This document shows, one piece after another, positions 1 to 7,503 of a DNA stretch of 64,000 nt. A model generated the notes under the pieces. It had not been told where the DNA came from. It made no database searches and worked only from the letters and a program-made list of their open reading frames with translations. Both the position numbers and the translations under genes were made by a program. This stretch comes from Lysobacteraceae bacterium CU05-9. GTDB lineage: Bacteria > Pseudomonadota > Gammaproteobacteria > Xanthomonadales > Xanthomonadaceae. The stretch lies in assembly GCA_007556525.1 (NCBI GenBank), contig SWJS01000007.1, forward strand, positions 62,001-126,000, given 5' to 3'. The number at the start of each line of letters is the position of its first letter. Positions within the stretch are counted from its first letter, which is position 1.

Positions 1-1269
1 TTCCTGAGTTCGTTTGACCGGACGAATATTTTTTATCGGATTGATCCGAAGACGGACGGCTCGAAACAGCTGCTGGGATTTGTATCGACGCGGCGGGATC
101 AATGCGGAGTTGTTTATGCGGTGTCGCGGCGCAAGGTTGAAGAGTTGGCGGCGCTGTTGAATGCCAATGGGTATCGCGCGTTGATCTATCACGCAGGTTT
201 GCCGGACGACGTGCGCGCCGAAAATCAACGGGTTTTCCTTCGCGAAAATGCACTCATCATGTGCGCCACCATCGCCTTCGGGATGGGCATCGACAAACCC
301 AACGTCCGATACGTTGCGCATGTGGACTTGCCAAAATCCATGGAGGGCTATTACCAGGAGACCGGGCGCGCAGGTCGAGATGGCGAGCCATCGATTGCAT
401 GGCTTTGCTATGGCGCCGGCGATCGCATTCGGTTGCGGCAGATGATCTCATTTGGTGATTCGTCGCCCCAGCGAAAACGATTGGAACTTTCCAAGCTGGA
501 TGCCCTGCTTGGCTACTGCGAATCACGCACTTGCCGCCACCAAACATTGGTCGGCTGGTTCGATGAGGATCACGCGGGCTCGTGTGGCATGTGCGACAAC
601 TGCCTCGGCACGCCTGCTCTCTTTAACGGACACGTGCCCGGCTTAATGGCGCTGTCTGCAGTGCATCGGATTGGTTTTGATTGCACGCATCAAGTTGTGC
701 TCGACGTCTTGCGTGGAGTGCGAAGCGATGCGGTGCGCCTTCGTGAAGCTGACCAACTGTCGGTATTCGGCATCGGCACCGCGTTGAATTTGCGCGCGTG
801 GCAGAGCGTCTTGAGACAACTCATGGCATTGGGCTACTTGGAAGTGGATCCACGCCAGGTCATCGCCCTTCGAGTGTCCGCCAAAGGTTATTCCGCGCTG
901 AGAACGCGGGCGATGTTGCCGATTTTTTCACCGTTCATTTCACCCAGCATGACAAGGAGACTCCCCATGCAACCTACGACTGAAACCAACGTTCCAAAAA
1001 CCTACCAACCCGTCGACCTCTCCGACCTCTCCGAAGACGCCCGTGCGCGTTACGAGTCGCTGCGCGTCTGGCGCATGCAAGTTGCCAAGGCTGCCGATGT
1101 CCCTGCATACATCGTCATGCAGAACGCGACCGCCAAAGCGATTGCCTCTCAGAACCCTTCCGATCTCGATTCGCTCGGATTGATTCCTGGCATGGGCAAA
1201 GCACGTCTCGAGAAGTACGGTGCCGATATCTTGCGTTTGCTCGGTCACGAAGTTCCAACCGTGAACTGA
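1..1269 (+). CDS. recQ: ATP-dependent DNA helicase RecQ (3' part, cut by window start)
   Basis: Superfamily 2 3'-5' DNA helicase acting in recombination and fork repair. The reading frame is open from base 1, so the N-terminal part with Walker A and the DEAH box lies outside the window. What is visible is helicase domain 2, with the RecQ signature around YQETGRAGRDG and IAFGMGIDKP, then the zinc-binding subdomain (CRH followed about 20 residues on by CGMCDNC), a winged-helix RQC region, and a C-terminal HRDC domain (about the last 75 residues, from RYESLRVWR to GKARLEKYG). The GTG at 121 is internal to the domain and is not the true start. Downstream are two small genes on the same strand. 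Identity is secure. Confidence 0.96.
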   Translation, partial: FLSSFDRTNIFYRIDPKTDGSKQLLGFVSTRRDQCGVVYAVSRRKVEELAALLNANGYRALIYHAGLPDDVRAENQRVFLRENALIMCATIAFGMGIDKPNVRYVAHVDLPKSMEGYYQETGRAGRDGEPSIAWLCYGAGDRIRLRQMISFGDSSPQRKRLELSKLDALLGYCESRTCRHQTLVGWFDEDHAGSCGMCDNCLGTPALFNGHVPGLMALSAVHRIGFDCTHQVVLDVLRGVRSDAVRLREADQLSVFGIGTALNLRAWQSVLRQLMALGYLEVDPRQVIALRVSAKGYSALRTRAMLPIFSPFISPSMTRRLPMQPTTETNVPKTYQPVDLSDLSEDARARYESLRVWRMQVAKAADVPAYIVMQNATAKAIASQNPSDLDSLGLIPGMGKARLEKYGADILRLLGHEVPTVN

Positions 1270-1339
1270 TATGCCCAGCGCTGCGAATTCCATTTCGATG
1301 GCCATGTTGTCCCGTTTCATCCACGGGACAATTGGCCAC

Positions 1340-1558
1340 ATGCCGGATTGCCCGTTATGCCACACATCCTCCTGGAGCGTGGTGGATGCACATCGGTCAC
1401 GGACTCTCGGTTTGCGCGCGGTAGGATCCGAAGTCATGGATAGCTACTTCTCGACCACTGGCTTAGTGTGCGTGAAATGCGCACATGTCTGGCTCATTTC
1501 CAGCGAGCGAATCAACAGCTGGCTCGCAGCGAATCGGGAGGCAGGAAATGATGGGTGA
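1340..1558 (+). CDS. small zinc-ribbon-like protein, function unknown
   Basis: A 72-residue protein not recognised as a named family. It has two CxxC pairs, CPLC near the N-terminus and CVKC about 45 residues later, as expected for one zinc ribbon. An upstream in-frame ATG at 1271 exists, but the ATG at 1340 places the first CxxC directly after the start, so I prefer it. It follows recQ by 70 bases, and its last codons overlap the start of the next small gene by 11 bases, which suggests translational coupling. Without a conservation search its reality rests on the paired cysteines and the overlap. It could also be a nucleic-acid-binding or chaperone-type ribbon. Confidence 0.55.
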   Translation: MPDCPLCHTSSWSVVDAHRSRTLGLRAVGSEVMDSYFSTTGLVCVKCAHVWLISSERINSWLAANREAGNDG

Positions 1559-1844
1559 ACTTTTGCAAATGACTCCCGAGTTAGTACACGATGACGGCAC
1601 CCGCGTCAGAGTTGACAAGAGCGGTGGCGGTGGGAATGATGGTGGTATGGACAGAGAACGCATTGCGAAAATTGAAGCAATACTGCCGACACTTGCAACG
1701 AAGTCGGATTTGCAGGAATTGCGTGCTGATTTCTACAAGTCTCAGCACGAAATGCTGAAATGGTTCCTTGGCGTCTCCATCGCACTCGGAGCGGTGCTTG
1801 TGTCCCTCGGATCCGTCGCAGTGAACTACATCGTCAAGAGCTAA
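1548..1844 (+). CDS. small coiled-coil, single-pass membrane protein, function unknown
   Basis: A 98-residue protein with a glycine-rich stretch, then a charged helix (MDRERIAKIEAIL to LQELRADFYK) likely to form a coiled coil, and one hydrophobic segment near the C-terminus (WFLGVSIALGAVLVSLGSVA). The start at 1548 has an ideal Shine-Dalgarno, GGGAGG six bases upstream. A longer in-frame start at 1485 has no comparable site. It overlaps the preceding zinc-ribbon gene, and its stop overlaps the stop of the convergent DUF4130 gene by four bases. The architecture (short coiled coil then C-terminal anchor) resembles many small phage-like and cell-envelope proteins, but nothing here assigns a function. 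Confidence 0.6.
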   Translation: MMGELLQMTPELVHDDGTRVRVDKSGGGGNDGGMDRERIAKIEAILPTLATKSDLQELRADFYKSQHEMLKWFLGVSIALGAVLVSLGSVAVNYIVKS

Positions 1845-2671
1845 GTCTCATCGCCTGATGACCGTCCTGGAATCCTGCGACGCGGTGCTTCCGGTTCCCG
1901 CTCCGCCATATCCTGCACACGACGACCTGCATCCCTGATAAGTTCCGGCAACAGGTGTGACTCGGGAAGATTCTTCCAATACTTCTGAGCCATTTCCTGG
2001 CGCATCATGCGTGGATTTAAGCGCGCGGGATTGAAGATGTTGGCATAGTAAGTCCGCCACAGATCTTCATTGGCGTCGTCAGCTGGCACATCAGCGCGTG
2101 AGCCGCCGTCGGAGAGCGAGAGCTCGTTACCATCCCAGAACGCGGATCGATAAGGCGTGACGATCGCCCACCTCATTCCTGCGAATCGACGCGCGAAAAA
2201 TGGCGCCACTCGATCGACGATGAAATGCTCGGACTCAAACCATGCAACGAACGTGTCGTCCTCGCCGGAGATTTCGCGGAAACGGACGAATGCCTTCATT
2301 TTGTGGGAGTCGCGACGCACGGACTTTTCGAGTTCCCGCGCCCGATGAATATCCGGATCGGCAGGATTCAACATCAACTTCGATTCCCCGTTCGCAAGGC
2401 GCCAGAGAATCCGATACAGCAACGCGTGTCGCCCGACATCGCGATGACACAATACTGCCCCAGCTAATTTGATGAAATCCTGCGAGACGCGAGGAATTTT
2501 CCGCACGACCGGTAACGCAGACAAATCACCGCCGAAATCGAATCCGACCTGCGAATCGCCATTCCAAGTCAACGCATCAGGTGAGACACCGGCGAGCAAC
2601 GCCGTACGCGCGACACTACGCCATGCATCCAAATCCCATGCGGGTTCGACGACTACCGAATACATCGTCAA
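1841..2671 (-). CDS. DUF4130 (TIGR03915-type) putative DNA repair protein without uracil-DNA glycosylase domain
   Basis: A 276-residue protein of the DUF4130 family. The conserved region runs from about residue 80 to 240 and includes the FVRFRE segment followed by WFESEHFIVDRVAPFFARRF. In many bacteria this domain is fused to an UdgX-type uracil-DNA glycosylase. Here the protein ends after the linker (a charged tail, AEREPEAPRRR), so only the DUF4130 part is present. The start overlaps the stop of the radical SAM gene upstream by four bases. This is the usual pairing, so the two probably work together. The function is unproven; a DNA repair or modification role is inferred from the fusion partner and from family naming. 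Confidence 0.88.
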   Translation of the reverse strand: MTMYSVVVEPAWDLDAWRSVARTALLAGVSPDALTWNGDSQVGFDFGGDLSALPVVRKIPRVSQDFIKLAGAVLCHRDVGRHALLYRILWRLANGESKLMLNPADPDIHRARELEKSVRRDSHKMKAFVRFREISGEDDTFVAWFESEHFIVDRVAPFFARRFAGMRWAIVTPYRSAFWDGNELSLSDGGSRADVPADDANEDLWRTYYANIFNPARLNPRMMRQEMAQKYWKNLPESHLLPELIRDAGRRVQDMAEREPEAPRRRIPGRSSGDET

Positions 2672-3912
2672 TCGAACAGACTCGCTTGACGTGGCTTCGG
2701 CGCCAACTGCGCCCGCAATCGCGCCGGATCATCCAACCACTTGCCCGGATGATGATCGACTAAGGAGACGAAAGGGAGGACTTTTTTCAAGGGTGCGCGC
2801 AAGCGCTGCAGATCACTAACCCGCAACGACGCATGCTGACGCGCCAGAAGAATCCGTGCGACATTCCGCGTACCTAAACCCGGCACGCGCAACAACATCT
2901 CGCGGGGTGCACGGTTGATGTCGATGGGAAATTTCTCGGGGTTACGCAATGCCCACGCCAACTTCGGATCGACGTCAAGATCCAACATCCCGTCACCGCC
3001 GGACGGAGCAATCTCTTCAACGCCAAAACCATAGAAACGAAGCAACCAATCGGCTTGATACAAACGGTTTTCGCGCTGTAACGGAGGTGCCATCAACGGT
3101 AACTTCGACGACGCATCCGGTATCGGACTGAAGGCAGAGTAGTAAACACGGCGCAACTTGAAATCGCTGTAGAGACGATCAGTCTTATCCAAAATCGCAC
3201 GGTCATTCGACCCATCCGCACCGATGATCATCTGCGTGCTTTGACCCGCGGGCGCGAAACGTGGTGGTTTGGACTTGACCGTCTTCGCCTCCTTGCGTTC
3301 GGCCTTATTCTCGACGATGCGAATCTTGATGTCACCCATCGCGGACTCGATACGCGGCGCGCTTTTCTCAGGGGCCAATTGCTCCAACCCAGCGTCGGTC
3401 GGCAACTCCACGTTGATGCTCAAACGATCGGCATAACGGCCAGCCAATTCCAGCAACTCAGGTGCGGCGTCGGGGATCGTCTTGAGATGGATGTAACCGG
3501 CGAACTTGTGATCCTCACGCAACGAGCGCGCGACTTCGACCAATTGCTCCATCGTGTAATCACTGTCACGGATGATGCCGCTCGACAGGAACAAACCTTC
3601 CACGTAATTGCGTTTGTAAAAATCCATCGTCAACCGCACAACCTCTTCCGTCGTGAAACGGGCGCGCGGCACATTGCTGGTCACGCGGTTGACGCAGTAA
3701 ACACAGTCAAAAATGCAGAAATTCGTCAGCAAGATTTTCAGCAATGAGACGCACCGCCCGTCCGGCGTATACGAGTGACAGATGCCCATGCCTTCGGTGC
3801 TGCCGATTCCCTTCGACTGACTGGAATTCCTTTTGTTCGAACCACTGGAAGCGCAGGACGCATCATACTTCGCCGCATCGGCGAGGATGGTGAGTTTGCG
3901 AGTGATGTCCAT
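2668..3912 (-). CDS. putative DNA modification/repair radical SAM protein
   Basis: A 414-residue radical SAM enzyme. The iron-sulfur cluster motif is CIFDCVYC (CxxxCxxC form) at about residues 67-74, followed by the TIM-barrel part. Near residues 340-365 is a helix-hairpin-helix-like segment (LLRVPGLGTRNVARILLARQ), which is typical of DNA-binding proteins. This matches the family that is nearly always coupled to DUF4130, and here the DUF4130 gene follows with a four-base overlap. The substrate is unknown. The HhH element and the partner suggest action on DNA. The ATG at 3912 is taken as start, with the cluster motif at the usual distance. Confidence 0.9.
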   Translation of the reverse strand: MDITRKLTILADAAKYDASCASSGSNKRNSSQSKGIGSTEGMGICHSYTPDGRCVSLLKILLTNFCIFDCVYCVNRVTSNVPRARFTTEEVVRLTMDFYKRNYVEGLFLSSGIIRDSDYTMEQLVEVARSLREDHKFAGYIHLKTIPDAAPELLELAGRYADRLSINVELPTDAGLEQLAPEKSAPRIESAMGDIKIRIVENKAERKEAKTVKSKPPRFAPAGQSTQMIIGADGSNDRAILDKTDRLYSDFKLRRVYYSAFSPIPDASSKLPLMAPPLQRENRLYQADWLLRFYGFGVEEIAPSGGDGMLDLDVDPKLAWALRNPEKFPIDINRAPREMLLRVPGLGTRNVARILLARQHASLRVSDLQRLRAPLKKVLPFVSLVDHHPGKWLDDPARLRAQLAPKPRQASLFD

Positions 3913-3960
3913 GAGCTATTTTCGCCTACACGCCGTCGCACAGCGTGAAATTCAGGCAAC

Positions 3961-3983
3961 AAAAAACCCGCATCAACACGGGC
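3961..3983 (-). terminator. Rho-independent terminator after tRNA-Lys
   Basis: On the minus strand CCCG and CGGG form a short stem around an eight-base loop, followed at once by six T residues. It sits six bases past the tRNA 3' end and before the radical SAM gene, so it should end the tRNA transcript. Confidence 0.65.
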
Positions 3984-3988
3984 CTGAA

Positions 3989-4064
3989 TGGTGGGACGTG
4001 ATGGATTCGAACCATCGACCAATTGATTAAAAGTCAACTGCTCTACCGACTGAGCTAACGTCCC
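3989..4064 (-). tRNA. tRNA-Lys (anticodon TTT)
   Basis: A 76-base tRNA gene that includes an encoded CCA end. The acceptor arm is GGGACGT paired with ACGTCCC. The anticodon loop reads CTTTTAA, giving anticodon TTT for lysine. The T-arm is the standard GGTTCGAATCC. It is a stand-alone gene with its own promoter and terminator. Confidence 0.97.
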
Positions 4065-4084
4065 GTACTCAATGTGAGCCGACT

Positions 4085-4113
4085 ATTATGGCCAAAAATG
4101 CCGTGGGTGTAAA
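4085..4113 (-). promoter_or_regulatory. sigma-70 promoter of tRNA-Lys
   Basis: On the minus strand there is a TTTACA -35 box (4108-4113), a 17-base spacer and a CATAAT -10 box (4085-4090). The predicted start lies a few bases before the tRNA 5' end. Confidence 0.7.
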
Positions 4114-4142
4114 CACGTGCGCGATTATTTTTGACGCCTATA

Positions 4143-4170
4143 TTGACGCGGGATTTACACGGGGTATACA
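4143..4170 (+). promoter_or_regulatory. candidate sigma-70 promoter of the secreted protein gene
   Basis: TTGACG (4143-4148), 16 bases, then TATACA (4165-4170). It would give a leader of about 55 bases before the ATG at 4233. Confidence 0.45.
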
Positions 4171-4232
4171 GATTGAAGCGACACCTGACTCAAGGTGAGG
4201 CAGGACGCCACAACGTAGAACGGATTCTGGAA

Positions 4233-5372
4233 ATGAACTCAAAGGTTCTCGGCGCGGCGCTGTCCGTCGCCATTTCATTGGCAATGGCCACGCCCGCACA
4301 CGCGGCGCTGTTCGGCAAGTCAGCTCCCGCCCCGATCGAAGTGTCGGCGTCCACACCCGCCGCTGCACTGGATGGCGCCTGGAAAAGTACTGGCCAACGC
4401 GTCACCACTCCGCCCGGCAATGTGATCATCTCGAATTACCGGGTGGTGGTTTTGACGAATGTCGCCGGCAGCGGATCGACCACGCCAGGCTTCGCGAATC
4501 CAGATGGCGGTAAGGCGTCGATCTCGGCGTTTTATACGCTCAACGGACTCGACAAGCAAGCGTTGCAAGCGATGACCGACAAAGCTTATGCGAGCTTGGT
4601 TAGCGATCTCAAGGCGAGCGGGTATAACGTTTTGCCACGCAGCACCTTGGATGGCGTCAACGGTTCGGACTATTTGAAAGGCGATGCGAATCTGCAACAC
4701 GCGCAGTTCATCTCCACCCAAAACACATCCTCTTCCGGCTACATGATCACTCCATCCGAATTGCCGGTGCGGTTACCGATCGGAGCGAAAGTTCTCGCGG
4801 AAGGTCAAGGCAGTTCAGATGCGAATTCCAAAAGCATCACCAAAATGTTGTCCACCGTCGCTTCAGCAAGCGGTGCGGGCCGTGGAAATTTCGTTGCAAC
4901 TGAAGTCGCCGGTCGCGTCGGTGCCACCATTCTCGACATCACGTACACCGTGACGTTTGCAGACTTCAAGGGAACCGGCAACGGTGGTGGGTTCTTAAAC
5001 AAAATTGCGGGCAGCGGTAACACCGCGCGACTTTCCAGCACGGTCACGCCGATCATCGTGCCATCGGATACAGTGATCCAAGTCTACCGCCCGAAAATGG
5101 GTAACAACGGCACCATCGAACTGCAAGCTCCGTTGATCGCGCAAGGTGATGCATTTTCGGACTTGCGCGAGACCACGACCGGCAAGGATAAAGCCGGTGC
5201 AGTTGCTGGCGCAGTCGTCAGTGGGCTCATGGCACTGGCCACCGGCGCTGGCGGCATGAATGTGCACCAGACCAAGCGCTATGAAGTGGATGCGACGTCA
5301 GGTCACGCGGCGACGTTGGGTGGTGCGATTGAGGCGGCGAACAGGTCAATTCCCGCAGCGTTGGCGCGCTGA
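4233..5372 (+). CDS. secreted protein of unknown function
   Basis: A 379-residue protein that I do not assign to a family. The start at 4233 gives a clean Sec signal peptide (MNSKVLGAALSVAISLAMA, cleavage after AHA). The longer TTG-initiated frame from 4131 would bury that signal and run over the candidate promoter, so I reject it. The mature part is rich in Gly, Ser, Thr and Ala with beta-strand-like segments. Two glycine-rich stretches (about residues 270 and 330) may be flexible loops or a short hydrophobic hairpin. It is a monocistronic unit with its own promoter and two downstream hairpins. It is probably periplasmic or outer-membrane associated. Confidence 0.75.
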   Translation: MNSKVLGAALSVAISLAMATPAHAALFGKSAPAPIEVSASTPAAALDGAWKSTGQRVTTPPGNVIISNYRVVVLTNVAGSGSTTPGFANPDGGKASISAFYTLNGLDKQALQAMTDKAYASLVSDLKASGYNVLPRSTLDGVNGSDYLKGDANLQHAQFISTQNTSSSGYMITPSELPVRLPIGAKVLAEGQGSSDANSKSITKMLSTVASASGAGRGNFVATEVAGRVGATILDITYTVTFADFKGTGNGGGFLNKIAGSGNTARLSSTVTPIIVPSDTVIQVYRPKMGNNGTIELQAPLIAQGDAFSDLRETTTGKDKAGAVAGAVVSGLMALATGAGGMNVHQTKRYEVDATSGHAATLGGAIEAANRSIPAALAR

Positions 5373-5379
5373 GTTTGGG

Positions 5380-5409
5380 CGGCGCGGAAATTTCTCGCGC
5401 CGTTTTTTT
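5380..5409 (+). terminator. Rho-independent terminator
   Basis: CGGCGCG (5380-5386) pairs perfectly with CGCGCCG (5396-5402) around a nine-base loop, followed by seven T residues. It starts seven bases after the stop of the secreted protein gene. Confidence 0.85.
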
Positions 5410-5414
5410 CAGGG

Positions 5415-5475
5415 TTTCAAAGGTTGAACTTCTGTCACCGGACACAGATTCAACCTTTGAAAACGTGTTTTTTTT
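5415..5475 (+). terminator. second hairpin: 14-bp perfect inverted repeat plus T tract
   Basis: TTTCAAAGGTTGAA (5415-5428) and its exact complement (5449-5462) flank a 20-base loop. Eight T residues (5468-5475) follow a few bases later. It lies between the secreted protein gene and the convergent queC. As read from the plus strand it is a back-up terminator. Read from queC it has no T tract, so it would only act as an mRNA 3'-end stem. Confidence 0.6.
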
Positions 5476-5480
5476 CAGTC

Positions 5481-6179
5481 TTAATCCGCGTAGCGCGTCG
5501 GATCCGGCAGCCCCGCTTCCGCAAACCCTGCAGCCCGCAACAAGCACGCATCACAGTGACCGCACGCGCGGCCCAACCAATCCGCGTTGTAGCACGATAC
5601 CGTGCGCGAGAAATCGACGCCGAGTCGCGCACCCTCACGCGCGATGTCCGCCTTCGACAGGAACTGCAACGGCGCGTGCACCCGAATGCCCGCACCTTCC
5701 ACGCCCGCCTTCGTCGCGAGATTCGCTAACGCCTGAAACGCATCGATGAAGGCAGGACGGCAATCCGGATAGCCGGAGTAATCCACGGCATTCACCCCGC
5801 AAAAAATATCCGCTGACCCCAACACTTCCGCCCAGCCCAGCGCGACCGACAACATGATCGTGTTGCGCGCGGGAACGTAGGTCACGGGAATTTCCGACTC
5901 GGATCCGACATGGTCCAGCGGCACGTCGATGTCGGAATCCGTCAATGCCGAACCACCGATGGAGCGGAGGTCGACGACGACTGTTTTATGAGCGATGGCG
6001 CCCTGCGACGAAGCCAACTCAGCCGCGGCTGCGAGCTCCGACGTATGACGTTGACCGTATGAGACGGACAGCGCGAAGACGTCAAAGCCCTGCTCCTTCG
6101 CCATCGCCATCACGACGGCTGAATCCATGCCACCGCTGACGAGGACGACGGCGCGTTTTTTCAACGGAACATCATTCAT
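5481..6179 (-). CDS. queC: 7-cyano-7-deazaguanine synthase QueC
   Basis: Converts 7-carboxy-7-deazaguanine to preQ0 with ATP and ammonia, a step of queuosine synthesis for tRNA wobble position 34. The 232-residue length is normal. The PP-loop SGGMDSA lies near residue 17 and binds ATP. The C-terminal CGHCDAC, with an upstream cysteine in VSCYNAD, gives the four zinc ligands. It overlaps the upstream queE by four bases, so the two preQ0 steps are coupled. It is the last gene of the minus-strand run that begins at yebC. Confidence 0.97.
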   Translation of the reverse strand: MNDVPLKKRAVVLVSGGMDSAVVMAMAKEQGFDVFALSVSYGQRHTSELAAAAELASSQGAIAHKTVVVDLRSIGGSALTDSDIDVPLDHVGSESEIPVTYVPARNTIMLSVALGWAEVLGSADIFCGVNAVDYSGYPDCRPAFIDAFQALANLATKAGVEGAGIRVHAPLQFLSKADIAREGARLGVDFSRTVSCYNADWLGRACGHCDACLLRAAGFAEAGLPDPTRYAD

Positions 6180-6850
6180 CGGCCTGGCTCATCATTCCAA
6201 AGCAACTTATGCAGCTGCAACTGGAAGCGCACGTTCAAGCGATCTTCCACAATCCAGTCGGCCAACGCGGTCGGCGACACCTGCGTAAACGACGGCGAAA
6301 AAAGCACTTCGCACTTCGAATCAATCGCATGCGCAGCCACCGTCTCCTTCGCCCACTCGTAATCGGCGCGCGAACAGATCACGAACTTCACTTGATCATG
6401 CGGCGTCAAAACATCGAGATTCGACATCAAGTTGCGATGCGATTCCAGCGAGTCCGGCGTTTTCAGGTCGACGATGCGCGAGACGCGCGGATCCACTTGC
6501 GAGACGTCAATCGAACCCGAGGTCTCCAGCGACACTTCGTAACCGGCATCGCAGAGCAACTTCATCAACGGCAAAACACGTTTCTGCGCGAGCGGTTCCC
6601 CGCCCGTGACGCAGACATATGGCGCACCGAGCTCAGCGACGCGCGCGAGGATGTCATCGAACGACCACCACTCACCGCCGTGGAATGCATATGCGGTGTC
6701 GCAATACTGGCAACGCAAAGGGCAGCCGGTGAGGCGCACGAACGTGGTCAGGCGACCGATCGCGCGGGCTTCACCCTGCAGGGAAACAAAAACTTCAGTA
6801 AGGCGAAGCCGGTCAGCGACCGGCTCCAGTTGATCAACTACGGCGTTCAT
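6176..6850 (-). CDS. queE: 7-carboxy-7-deazaguanine synthase QueE
   Basis: Radical SAM enzyme that rearranges 6-carboxytetrahydropterin to 7-carboxy-7-deazaguanine. The cluster motif [19 protein letters not shown] is in the N-terminal part (about residues 43-56), with a GGEPL motif near residue 100 that contacts SAM. The length of 224 residues is normal. It lies 42 bases after pal, where most relatives carry cpoB, and overlaps queC. It therefore appears to have joined the tol-pal transcript directly. Confidence 0.97.
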   Translation of the reverse strand: MNAVVDQLEPVADRLRLTEVFVSLQGEARAIGRLTTFVRLTGCPLRCQYCDTAYAFHGGEWWSFDDILARVAELGAPYVCVTGGEPLAQKRVLPLMKLLCDAGYEVSLETSGSIDVSQVDPRVSRIVDLKTPDSLESHRNLMSNLDVLTPHDQVKFVICSRADYEWAKETVAAHAIDSKCEVLFSPSFTQVSPTALADWIVEDRLNVRFQLQLHKLLWNDEPGR

Positions 6851-6892
6851 TGCCGTCTATTTTAGCGCGACAACACTGGCCGCACGGTGAAA

Positions 6893-7429
6893 TCAGCGCG
6901 AATTGTACTTCAGTTCGACGCGGCGGTTCTTCGACCAGCAACCTTCGTTGGACTCGTCGCACACCGGCTTTTCTTCGCCGTAGCTCGTCAGGTTCAAGCG
7001 CGATTGGCTCACGCCCTGCGCCGTGATCATCGATTGGATGCCACCGGCACGGCGTTCACCCAGACCGAGGTTGTACTCGCGCGAACCGCGTTCGTCCGCA
7101 TGTCCTTCCAGCGTCAATGCCGACGTCGGCACGTCCTTCAGGTACTGCGCGTGGCAATTGACGACCGCATTGAAGTCCGAACGCACGCGATCCGAATCCA
7201 GGTCGAAGTAGATGACGCGTTGGCGCAGGCATGCGTCGCGGTCGAGATCCGCGGCGGTGTACGCACCTGGACGCGTGTAGCCAGCGTTCGGATCGATGCC
7301 CGAGCTCGAGCTCGTATCGGTGGTCGAGGTGTCCGCGACTGGCGGCGCTTCCTTCACTTCCTTCTTCGAGCAGCCGATCGCGGCTGCGCAGATAATTGCT
7401 GTGGCCAGGACTCGCATTGTTGTATTCAT
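6893..7429 (-). CDS. pal: peptidoglycan-associated lipoprotein Pal
   Basis: Outer-membrane lipoprotein of the Tol-Pal system that holds the outer membrane to peptidoglycan and helps constriction at division. The lipobox ends AAIGC, giving a lipidated cysteine near residue 19. The C-terminal OmpA-like domain contains YFDLDSD and the meso-DAP binding segment GHADERGSREYNLGLGERRA. I use the start at 7429, which has AGGAAG six bases upstream. An earlier in-frame codon at 7456 would push the lipobox too far in. It follows tolB in the same unit. Confidence 0.97.
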   Translation of the reverse strand: MNTTMRVLATAIICAAAIGCSKKEVKEAPPVADTSTTDTSSSSGIDPNAGYTRPGAYTAADLDRDACLRQRVIYFDLDSDRVRSDFNAVVNCHAQYLKDVPTSALTLEGHADERGSREYNLGLGERRAGGIQSMITAQGVSQSRLNLTSYGEEKPVCDESNEGCWSKNRRVELKYNSR

Positions 7430-7503
7430 GTCGTGCTTCCTCTCAGTTTTTTGCAAAAAAATTCAAACGCCCATTCACTTGAGCGCGCATTCCAACCAAC
7501 GGG

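Noticed and set aside
3989-5480. genomic island inserted at tRNA-Lys
   Set aside because: No direct repeat of the tRNA 3' end, no integrase and no composition change were seen downstream or upstream.
7457-7503. terminator between tolB and pal
   Set aside because: A short CCAAC/GTTGG stem near the tolB stop lacks a T tract, and the genes form a standard operon.
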